Shown here piece by piece: positions 57,656-64,000 of a stretch of 64,000 nt of DNA. The number at the start of each line of letters is the position of its first letter. Position 1 is the stretch's first letter. Under the pieces are notes generated by a model, which ran no database searches, was not told where the DNA came from, and saw only the letters and a program-made list of their open reading frames with translations. The stretch spans positions 868,001-932,000 of the forward strand of contig NZ_CP011834.1 in the NCBI RefSeq assembly GCF_001412575.1, read 5' to 3'. The translations under genes were made by a program, and so were the position numbers. Source of the stretch: Limnohabitans sp. 103DPR2. Its GTDB lineage: Bacteria > Pseudomonadota > Gammaproteobacteria > Burkholderiales > Burkholderiaceae_C.

Positions 57656-58485
57656 TGAAGTTAGCTCTTTGTAATGAGGTCATTCGTGAGTTGAGTTTCC
57701 CTGAACAATGCGAATTGACGGCTAAGCTTGGGTATAGCGGCATTGAAATTGCGCCCTTCACCTTGTTTGAAGACAGTGCCACTTTCAACGAGAAAGATGC
57801 CGCTCTCAGAAAACAACAAGCCAGCGACGCAGGCATTGTGATTTCAAGTCTTCATTGGCTTTTGGTCAAGCCCGATGGCCTCAGTTTGGTCAGCAGCGAC
57901 GCATCGGTTCGGCTTCAAACACAAGATTGGTTAAAGCGAGTCATTGCCTATGCCCATGAATGTGGTGCAACTGCATTAGTGCACGGTTCACCCAAGCAAA
58001 GATCGCCAGAAAATGGTCAAACTGTTCAAGACTGTTTAGATCGCGTTCAAGAAACACTGACCCTGTTAGAGCCATTCGCACGGCAAGCGGGTGTTGCTTA
58101 TTGTTTAGAGCCCTTGTCGCCCTTTGAAACCCCTGTGGTCAATACAGTCGAGCAAGCCAGCCAATTGGTCGATGTCATTCAGTCGCCCTACATTCGAACC
58201 ATGTTGGATGCCAGTGCCAGCACTTACTCCGAATCATTACCTATGGATGAGGTCTTTGAAAAGTACTTTCTAAGTGGCCACATTGCGCATGTGCAAGTGA
58301 ACGATCACAACCGAAAAGGTCCAGGGCAGGGCGATACCAACTTGCTGCCTTTGTTTCAAAAAATGAAATCACTGAATTACCAGGGATGGGTTGCGGTTGA
58401 GCCCTTCATTTATGAACCCGATGGTCCTGGGTGTGCTGCATTCAGCGCTGGTTATGTTCAAGGATTGATGAAGGCCGTGTCATGA
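57652..58485 (+). CDS. Sugar phosphate isomerase/epimerase (TIM barrel, AP-endonuclease-2 superfamily)
   Basis: A 277-residue xylose-isomerase-like TIM barrel. Metal-ligand candidates: Glu in GVAYCLEPLSPFETP, Asp in RTMLDASAST, His and Asp in HVQVNDHNRKGPGQGDTN, and Glu in WVAVEPFIYEP. This fits ketose 3-epimerase or inosose-type members, not a nuclease. Either ATG at 57652 or 57655 can be used. Overlaps tctA before and the enolase-superfamily gene after, 4 nt each. Confidence 0.87.
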   Translation: MMKLALCNEVIRELSFPEQCELTAKLGYSGIEIAPFTLFEDSATFNEKDAALRKQQASDAGIVISSLHWLLVKPDGLSLVSSDASVRLQTQDWLKRVIAYAHECGATALVHGSPKQRSPENGQTVQDCLDRVQETLTLLEPFARQAGVAYCLEPLSPFETPVVNTVEQASQLVDVIQSPYIRTMLDASASTYSESLPMDEVFEKYFLSGHIAHVQVNDHNRKGPGQGDTNLLPLFQKMKSLNYQGWVAVEPFIYEPDGPGCAAFSAGYVQGLMKAVS

Positions 58486-59846
58486 AGCCGGTTGCATTTC
58501 AAATTAAAGACATTCAAGTCTTTCAAAGGCCAGTTACTTTGCGTCTACCTTTTAGGTTTGGGGCTGCAACAGTCACGGCCTGTCCACAAGCTTTTGTCAA
58601 AGTGACGCTCAGTATCGAAGGCGTTGAGTGGCAGGGTGCATCTGCAGAGTTGATGGTCCCTAAGTGGTTTGATAAATCGCCACAAAGAACCCAAGACGAC
58701 AATTTCGATCAATTGCGTTTGTGCGTTTTAAAAGCCAAAGATGCCTATTTAGCTGAGGGTTCAGCCCAATCGGCTTACGGCTTGTCTGAGTCGGCAACAC
58801 AAATCGTGATTGACCAAATGCTCGCGCAAGGTCATCCAAGATTGGTGGGACAGTTTGGTCCAGCGCTTCTAGACAAGGCCATCGCAGACGCTGTGTTGCG
58901 CTCTCAAAATCAATCTTGGGTGTCTGGAATTAGTCTGGGACTTCTAGGTGACCCTTGGTCTGGTTCTTTAAAGCTCCATACTGCCAACTCGGTGTGGTTA
59001 AGGCATACCGTCGGCCTGGCTGATAGGCTGACAGATGCAGAACCGTTGACAGCCTTAGAAGACGGCTTACCGAACTCATTGACCCAAGCCATTGAGGCTT
59101 ATGGCTTGAAGTATTTCAAATTAAAAGTGGGCGGCAACTTAGAAGCAGATCTCGAAAGACTTGCCAAAATTGAAGCTGTATTGAGCAAGGTCCAAGATTA
59201 CAAAGTGACCTTAGACGGCAATGAGACATTTCAGAATGTTGAGTCACTTAGCGTCTTTGTTCACGCATTGACCAAGCATGAAGCCACTCAACGTTTGCTA
59301 GAACGTACTTTGCTCATTGAACAGCCGCTACCTAGAGCCATTGCATTGGAAGACAAAATCCCATCAATGCCTCTCAACATTCCGGTCATCTTGGATGAGT
59401 CTGATGACCATCCCGATGTGCTCGCCAAAGGATTGGCCTTGGGCTACAGAGGCATTTCTAGCAAGGCTTGCAAAGGCATTTACCGCTCATTGCACAGTGC
59501 CTCACTGGTGCAAAAAACGCCTCATTGCTTGTTGTCGGGCGAAGACCTGACTTGCCAAGCAGGTTTGGGTGTTCAACAAGATACTTTGTTGGCAACCAGC
59601 TTGGGCGTGCAGCACATTGAGCGCAATGGGCACCATTACGTCAAAGGTTTTGGTATTGCGCCCCTAAATGAATCAAACGATTTTGCAAGAGCACATGCAG
59701 ACTTGTACACCGGCAGCAGCGCGGGTGTGCACCTGAACGTTCAGCAGGGGCAAATCCACATTGCATCTTTGCACCAAACAGGTTTCGGCCATCAGGCTTG
59801 GCCCGATTGGCAATCACTCGACCCCATTTCAATTCAAGCAAATTAG
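58482..59846 (+). CDS. Enolase superfamily enzyme (mandelate racemase/muconate lactonizing group)
   Basis: A 454-residue protein. ATG 58482 overlaps the upstream stop (ATGA). The capping domain is about 1-190. In the barrel: KxK at Lys213/Lys215 (FKLKVGG), metal ligands Asp245 (LDGNETF), Glu280 (IEQPLP) and Asp305/Glu306 (ILDESDD), and a basic residue Lys328 (SSKACKG) on the sixth strand. The Lys-Lys pair points to the muconate-lactonizing subgroup, which includes dehydratases, racemases and cycloisomerases. A sugar-acid dehydratase is the most likely role here, but not shown. Confidence 0.82.
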   Translation: MKPVAFQIKDIQVFQRPVTLRLPFRFGAATVTACPQAFVKVTLSIEGVEWQGASAELMVPKWFDKSPQRTQDDNFDQLRLCVLKAKDAYLAEGSAQSAYGLSESATQIVIDQMLAQGHPRLVGQFGPALLDKAIADAVLRSQNQSWVSGISLGLLGDPWSGSLKLHTANSVWLRHTVGLADRLTDAEPLTALEDGLPNSLTQAIEAYGLKYFKLKVGGNLEADLERLAKIEAVLSKVQDYKVTLDGNETFQNVESLSVFVHALTKHEATQRLLERTLLIEQPLPRAIALEDKIPSMPLNIPVILDESDDHPDVLAKGLALGYRGISSKACKGIYRSLHSASLVQKTPHCLLSGEDLTCQAGLGVQQDTLLATSLGVQHIERNGHHYVKGFGIAPLNESNDFARAHADLYTGSSAGVHLNVQQGQIHIASLHQTGFGHQAWPDWQSLDPISIQAN

Positions 59847-59855
59847 GAGAACAAC

Positions 59856-61019
59856 ATGTCAACACAAAGACTTGGCATCATCATGCATGGCGTCACTGGA
59901 CGCATGGGTATGAATCAACACTTGATTCGTTCCATCGTAGCCATTCGCAATCAAGGTGGTGTCACTTTGTCCAACGGCGACAAGGTCATGCCTGATCCTA
60001 TTTTGATTGGCCGCAATGCTGAAAAAATTGAAGCACTGGCCAAAGCCAATGGCATTAGCCGTTTTGGCACAGACCTAGACAAAGCACTGGCCAACAAAGA
60101 CGACACCGTTTTCTTTGATGCGGGTACTACGCAAATGCGCCCCACCTTGTTGGCCAAAGCCATTCAAGCGGGCAAGCATGTGTATTGCGAAAAACCCATC
60201 GCTACTAATTTGAACGAAGCCGTCGAAATTGCGCGTTTAGCAGAAAAGTCAGGCGTCAAGCATGGCGCGGTGCAAGACAAGTTGTTCTTGCCCGGTTTGC
60301 GCAAACTCGACATGCTCAGGAAAGCTGGCTTCTTTGGCAAGATGCTCAGTGTGCGCATTGAATTTGGCTATTGGGTGTTTGAAGGTGACCTTCAACCTAT
60401 TCAACGACCCAGCTGGAACTACCGAAAAGAAGACGGCGGCGGTATTATTTTGGACATGGTGTGCCACTGGCGCTATGTGCTGGACAACTTGTTTGGCGAA
60501 GTTCAATCAGTATCTTGTTTGGGTGCCACACACATCCCAACGCGTTGGGATGAGGCCAATAAGCCCTATGAATGCACTGCAGATGACGCAGCCTATGCCA
60601 CCTTTGAATTGAAAGGCCATCAAGGCGAGCATGTGGTGGCGCAAGTGAACAGCTCTTGGACCACACGTGTGAATCGTGAAGACTTGGTGACTTTCCATGT
60701 GGATGGCACGCATGGCTCAGCAGTGGCAGGACTGCAAGCATGTAAAGCACAAAGCCGTGTCAACACGCCACGCCCCGTCTGGAACCCCGATGTGAAGCAA
60801 ACCATGAACTTCACAGACCAATGGCAAGAGGTGCCCGATACGCAGTTCTACGACAACGGTTTCAAAATTCAGTGGGAACACTTTATTCGTCACATTGTTG
60901 AGAACGAACCCTATCGCTGGACTTTGCCTGAAGGCGCCAAAGGGGTTCAGCTGGTGGAAGCCGCCTTGCAGTCTTGGCAAGAGCGTCGCTGGGTTGATGT
61001 AGCACCTCTCAAAATTTAA
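59856..61019 (+). CDS. Gfo/Idh/MocA family oxidoreductase
   Basis: NAD(P)-dependent sugar or inositol dehydrogenase of 387 residues. N-terminal Rossmann part: LGIIMHGVTGRMGMNQHLIR, KIEALAKANGISRFGTDLDK. The family motif is KHVYCEKPIATNLNEA (EKP, with catalytic Lys). The C-terminal alpha/beta domain shows GGIILDMVCHWRYVLDNLFG (Asp/His pair) and AYATFELKGH. Nine bp after the enolase-superfamily gene, so part of the operon; oxidises a hydroxyl of the substrate. Confidence 0.9.
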   Translation: MSTQRLGIIMHGVTGRMGMNQHLIRSIVAIRNQGGVTLSNGDKVMPDPILIGRNAEKIEALAKANGISRFGTDLDKALANKDDTVFFDAGTTQMRPTLLAKAIQAGKHVYCEKPIATNLNEAVEIARLAEKSGVKHGAVQDKLFLPGLRKLDMLRKAGFFGKMLSVRIEFGYWVFEGDLQPIQRPSWNYRKEDGGGIILDMVCHWRYVLDNLFGEVQSVSCLGATHIPTRWDEANKPYECTADDAAYATFELKGHQGEHVVAQVNSSWTTRVNREDLVTFHVDGTHGSAVAGLQACKAQSRVNTPRPVWNPDVKQTMNFTDQWQEVPDTQFYDNGFKIQWEHFIRHIVENEPYRWTLPEGAKGVQLVEAALQSWQERRWVDVAPLKI

Positions 61020-61027
61020 GGTGCAAC

Positions 61028-62212
61028 ATGGCACAACGCATTCAATTACCCAACGCACATGGCCAGCTTCAGAGCTATGAACTGGTCGGCACCACTCCTA
61101 TTCAACCCAAGCCAGGTATCAAGTTCAATCGCATTGCATATTCGGCAGCTCACGTGGTGTCCAACCCATTAGCCCCACACGACCCTTGGTTAGATTGCGC
61201 TGTGGACTGGGATGCCACCATTGCCTACAGAAAACATTTGTGGAAATTGGGCTTGGGTGTGGCAGAGGCTATGGATACAGCGCAGCGAGGCATGGGCTTG
61301 GATTGGCCCACATCGCTGACGCTCATTGAGCGTTCTATTGAAGCTTCTAAAGATGTGCCTGGCGCATTTTTGGCTTCAGGCTGTGGTACAGATCATTTGA
61401 ATTTGGACACCGTCAAAACAGTAGACGAGGTGATTGCCGCATATGAATTCCAAATGGCCGCCATTGAAAAGTTGGGTGGCAAGCTCATCATCATGGCTAG
61501 CCGTGCTCTGGCGCGGGTGGCCAAATCGCCGGCCGACTACGAACGTGTTTACGACAGAATTTTGAGCCAAGCCAAACAGCCCGTACTGCTGCACTGGCTG
61601 GGCGACATGTTTGACCCAGCGCTTACTGGCTATTGGGGCACCAAAGACACCGACAAAGCCATGGACACGGCGCTGGGCATTATTCAAGCGCATGCCGACA
61701 AAGTGGATGGCATCAAAATATCTTTACTCGACAAAGACAAAGAAATTCAGATGCGAAGGCGCCTACCTGCCAGTGTGAGGATGTACACCGGTGATGATTT
61801 CAACTATGCTGAATTGATAGCGGGCGATGGCCAAGGCGAGCACTTGGTTCATGGCCAAAGCGACGCCTTGTTGGGAATCTTTGACGCCATTGCACCTGCA
61901 GCTAGCGCTGCGTTAGGAGAGTTGGCGCAGGGCAATCTAGAAAAGTTTCACGCCATTTTGGGTCCTACCGTGCCCTTGTCGCGCCATATTTTCAAATCAC
62001 CCACACGTTTTTACAAAACAGGTGTGGTGTTCATGGCTTGGCTCAATGGCCATCAAAAACATTTCACCATGGTGGGTGGGCAACAGAGCACACGTTCAGT
62101 AATTCATTTGGCTGAATTGTTCAAATTGGCGGATGCTGCCAATTTGTTAGAGCAACCAGAATTGGCTTTGCACCGAATGAAAACCATGCTGGCAATGCAT
62201 GGTGTTGAATAA
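61028..62212 (+). CDS. DUF993 family protein, dihydrodipicolinate-synthase-like
   Basis: A 394-residue protein resembling DUF993, a distant branch of the DHDPS/aldolase TIM-barrel superfamily: RIAYSAAHVVSNPLAPHDPW, DWPTSLTLIERSIEASKDVP, SGCGTDHLNLDTVKTVDEVI, LIIMASRALARVAKSPADYE, and a Lys in KVDGIKISLLDKD that could be the Schiff-base residue. It would suit aldol cleavage or hydration of a 2-keto acid. The family has no firmly known reaction to my knowledge. Eight bp behind the dehydrogenase gene. Confidence 0.82.
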   Translation: MAQRIQLPNAHGQLQSYELVGTTPIQPKPGIKFNRIAYSAAHVVSNPLAPHDPWLDCAVDWDATIAYRKHLWKLGLGVAEAMDTAQRGMGLDWPTSLTLIERSIEASKDVPGAFLASGCGTDHLNLDTVKTVDEVIAAYEFQMAAIEKLGGKLIIMASRALARVAKSPADYERVYDRILSQAKQPVLLHWLGDMFDPALTGYWGTKDTDKAMDTALGIIQAHADKVDGIKISLLDKDKEIQMRRRLPASVRMYTGDDFNYAELIAGDGQGEHLVHGQSDALLGIFDAIAPAASAALGELAQGNLEKFHAILGPTVPLSRHIFKSPTRFYKTGVVFMAWLNGHQKHFTMVGGQQSTRSVIHLAELFKLADAANLLEQPELALHRMKTMLAMHGVE

Positions 62213-62240
62213 TTTTAAACGAGACTTTCACGTTCAAAAT
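62213..62240. repeat. Inverted repeat in the gap before the second Bug gene
   Basis: TTTTAAAC (62213-62220) and GTTCAAAA (62232-62239) are inverted copies except for one position, 11 bp apart, directly behind the DUF993 stop. Could be a weak intercistronic hairpin or a binding site. It differs from the TetR operator in spacing. Confidence 0.35.
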
Positions 62241-62254
62241 AAAGAGGAGACATC

Positions 62255-63235
62255 ATGAAAAAATTGACATACCCATTAACCCTTGTCAGCTTGGGCCTGG
62301 CCTTAAGCTTTAGTTCTGCCAACCTTTGGGCACAGACTGCCGCCAACTATCCCGACAAACCAGTCAAAGTCATCATTCCCTTTCCACCCGGCGGTACGCT
62401 CGACAAAATTGGCCGTATGCTGGCACTCAAGGTGGGCGAGCAACTGGGCCAAAACTTTGTGGTGGAAAACCGTCCTGGCGGCAACGGCATCATTGGTGCA
62501 GACGTAGTGGCCAAAGCCAATGCCGATGGCTACACCTTGTTGTTCAATGCCAGCACGTTTGTAACGGCGCCCATGACCATGAAGTCGGTACCCTACAAAG
62601 TGCAAACCGATTTCACACCCATTGCTTTGGTCGCCTCAGCTCCGCTGTCTATTGCGGTTAGCAACAAGTTAGGCGTATCGGACGTCAAAGGACTGGCGGC
62701 TGCAGCCAAAGCCAATCCTGGCAAGATGAACTTTGCAGTAGGCTCCATTGGCTCTGCGGGACATCTGTGTACAGTCAAATTGGAACAAGCTACCGGTACG
62801 CAAATTGCCATTGTTCCCTACAAAGGCACTGGTCCAGCCATGACAGATTTGGTGGGTGGTCAAATTGAAGGCTTCATTGATCCTGTTTTAGGATCAGTTC
62901 AGTTTCACAGAAATGGTCAGCTCAAAGTGGTGGGCGTGACATCTACCAAGCGCCTTCCTAATTTGCCCGATGTGGCTACCGTGTCTGAAACCATTCCAGA
63001 TTTCCAGTGCGCCAGTTGGTACGGTTTGTGGGGTCCCAACAAATTGCCTGCTGACATGGTTCAAAAACTTAATGCGGCAGTTAACAAAGCCTTGTCGGGT
63101 GAAATGCGCGATCGCTTGATTGCAGACGGCATTGTGCCCGCGGGTGGCAGTGCTGCAGAGTTTGCCAAATTCCAAGCCGACGACATTGCCATCTCCGGAA
63201 AAATCATTGCCGACAAGAAAATCGCAGTGGAATGA
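62255..63235 (+). CDS. Bug/TctC family substrate-binding protein, copy 2
   Basis: A second periplasmic carboxylate-binding protein, 326 residues. Signal YPLTLVSLGLALSFSSANLWA, cut after LWA. Marks PVKVIIPFPPGGTLDKIGRM, VENRPGGNGIIGADVVAKAN with DGYTLLF, and KLNAAVNKALSGEMRDRL. Preceded by AAGAGGAGA, a strong ribosome binding site. It could share the TctAB permease with copy 1 or use another. Overlaps the SDR gene by 4 nt, so it is part of the pathway operon. Confidence 0.92.
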   Translation: MKKLTYPLTLVSLGLALSFSSANLWAQTAANYPDKPVKVIIPFPPGGTLDKIGRMLALKVGEQLGQNFVVENRPGGNGIIGADVVAKANADGYTLLFNASTFVTAPMTMKSVPYKVQTDFTPIALVASAPLSIAVSNKLGVSDVKGLAAAAKANPGKMNFAVGSIGSAGHLCTVKLEQATGTQIAIVPYKGTGPAMTDLVGGQIEGFIDPVLGSVQFHRNGQLKVVGVTSTKRLPNLPDVATVSETIPDFQCASWYGLWGPNKLPADMVQKLNAAVNKALSGEMRDRLIADGIVPAGGSAAEFAKFQADDIAISGKIIADKKIAVE

Positions 63236-63954
63236 CCGCCTTCATGCCAGACCTGCTTTCGCCTTGCGCCATTGTGACCGGAACCAGTTCTGGTATTGGC
63301 CAAGCCATTGCTTTGAAGCTTTTGAGTGAAGGCTGGCATGTGCACGGGATGGATGTGGCAACTTCTACACTTCATCACGCTCAATTTTCTTCATGGACAC
63401 TTGATCTAACAAAAGCGGGTGAACTGGAAGATGCACTAGATCAAATTGTGTCCAAGCATCTTCCTCAAGTGTTGGTGCATGCTGCTGGTGTTTTGAGAGT
63501 TGGCAGTCTAGGTGAACTTGATATGCAAGCTGGTCAATTGATGTGGCAACTGCACGTTGATGTGGCTACAAGGTTGGCCAATCGCATATTGCCCATCATG
63601 AAGCATGCTCGACGTGGACGGATGGTTTTAGTGGGCAGCCGTGTCTCAGGCGGTATTGCCGGCAGAAGTCAGTACGCAGCTACCAAAGCAGCTATCTTGT
63701 CATTGGCCAGAAGCTGGGCTGCAGAAAGTATTGCAGAGGGTGTGACGGTCAATGTGGTCTCGCCTGCTGCAACCGATACGCCCATGCTGAAGGATCCTGC
63801 TAGAGCTGCCACTACACCGCGTTTGCCACCCATCGGTCGACTGATTCAACCCGACGAAGTGGCGGCATTGGTGGCTTACCTAACTCGTCCTGAGGCTGCT
63901 GCCATTACGGGTCAAGACATTGCCATTTGCGGTGGCGCTTCAGTGTCACGTTGA
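63232..63954 (+). CDS. Short-chain dehydrogenase/reductase
   Basis: NAD(P)-dependent oxidoreductase, 240 residues. Cofactor motif TGTSSGIGQAIALKLL (TGxxxGxG) at ~15-25, catalytic Ser in LVGSRVSGG, and Tyr/Lys in SQYAATKAAILSLARS. C-terminal GQDIAICGGASVSR is a typical SDR end. Begins 4 nt inside the second Bug gene. Probably handles a keto or hydroxy intermediate of the cluster's pathway. Confidence 0.9.
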   Translation: MTAFMPDLLSPCAIVTGTSSGIGQAIALKLLSEGWHVHGMDVATSTLHHAQFSSWTLDLTKAGELEDALDQIVSKHLPQVLVHAAGVLRVGSLGELDMQAGQLMWQLHVDVATRLANRILPIMKHARRGRMVLVGSRVSGGIAGRSQYAATKAAILSLARSWAAESIAEGVTVNVVSPAATDTPMLKDPARAATTPRLPPIGRLIQPDEVAALVAYLTRPEAAAITGQDIAICGGASVSR

Positions 63955-63988
63955 TTCATTTGAGCATTCAACTGAAGAGTACCGCAGC

Positions 63989-64000
63989 ATGAATACCTCT
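63989..64000 (+). CDS. Possible start of a further gene, cut by the window end
   Basis: ATG 63989 opens four codons (M-N-T-S) after GAAGAG at 63974-63979, a plausible ribosome binding site. Nothing more can be said. Confidence 0.2.

Overview
The window looks like chromosomal DNA of a betaproteobacterium of the Burkholderiales, most likely family Comamonadaceae (Limnohabitans/Rhodoferax-like). This rests on protein character, several Bug-type solute-binding proteins, the kynBUA and hppD catabolic genes, and the gene order pth-rplY-prs-tRNA(Gln)-ispE-lolB. The genus is an inference. Both strands are densely coded, with many 4-nt ATGA overlaps. I see no CRISPR array, prophage, insertion sequence or rRNA.

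Layout. 1-2307: ispH (cut by the window edge), serS, tRNA-Ser(CGA) and a terminator. 2308-2659: the only gene-free stretch over 300 bp. It holds two hairpins with unrelated stems that carry the same 30-nt loop in opposite orientation. 2660-5376: a two-subunit molybdenum hydroxylase (IorAB-like). 5403-9670: brnTA toxin-antitoxin, apaG, a Fur-box-preceded feoAB iron(II) uptake operon ending in a deleted EamA transporter remnant, and a TumE/TumA-like pair. 9705-12805: a DUF6172 protein, an enoyl-CoA hydratase, dadA and a divergent Lrp-family regulator with a near-consensus Lrp site between them. 12832-19961: an RND efflux pump with its adaptor, then the kynurenine operon kynB-kynU-kynA. 20069-27742: molybdate modBC (no modA), vapBC, and the sulfate transporter with two binding proteins plus cysT-cysW-cysA. 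27760-34206: esterase, small lipoprotein, orphan LuxR-type response regulator, trpS, site-2 protease, YciO/Sua5 family protein, EamA transporter, PHP phosphatase and YfhL-type ferredoxin. 34235-46386: housekeeping block (pth, rplY, prs, tRNA-Gln(TTG), ispE, lolB, TPR protein, mutM, mutY, rapZ, recN, nadK, hrcA). 46408-52457: VOC protein, hppD, HMG-CoA lyase, SOS-controlled umuDC with a LexA box, and hipBA.

52477-63954: an accessory catabolic region. After a DUF1330 protein and an exported metallo-beta-lactamase-fold protein comes a TetR regulator and a nine-gene same-strand cluster: TctC, TctB, TctA, a TIM-barrel sugar isomerase/epimerase, an enolase-superfamily enzyme, a Gfo/Idh/MocA dehydrogenase, a DUF993 (dihydrodipicolinate-synthase-like) protein, a second TctC-like binding protein and an SDR dehydrogenase. 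Near-identical inverted repeats lie upstream of tetR and over the promoter of the cluster, so TetR probably represses both. I read this as an uncharacterised uptake and degradation pathway for a polyhydroxylated or sugar-like carboxylate.

Four toxin-antitoxin-type modules (brnTA, tumEA-like, vapBC, hipBA) are spread over the window. The main candidates for novelty are the twin conserved-loop hairpins at 2343-2538 and the TetR-controlled catabolic cluster.
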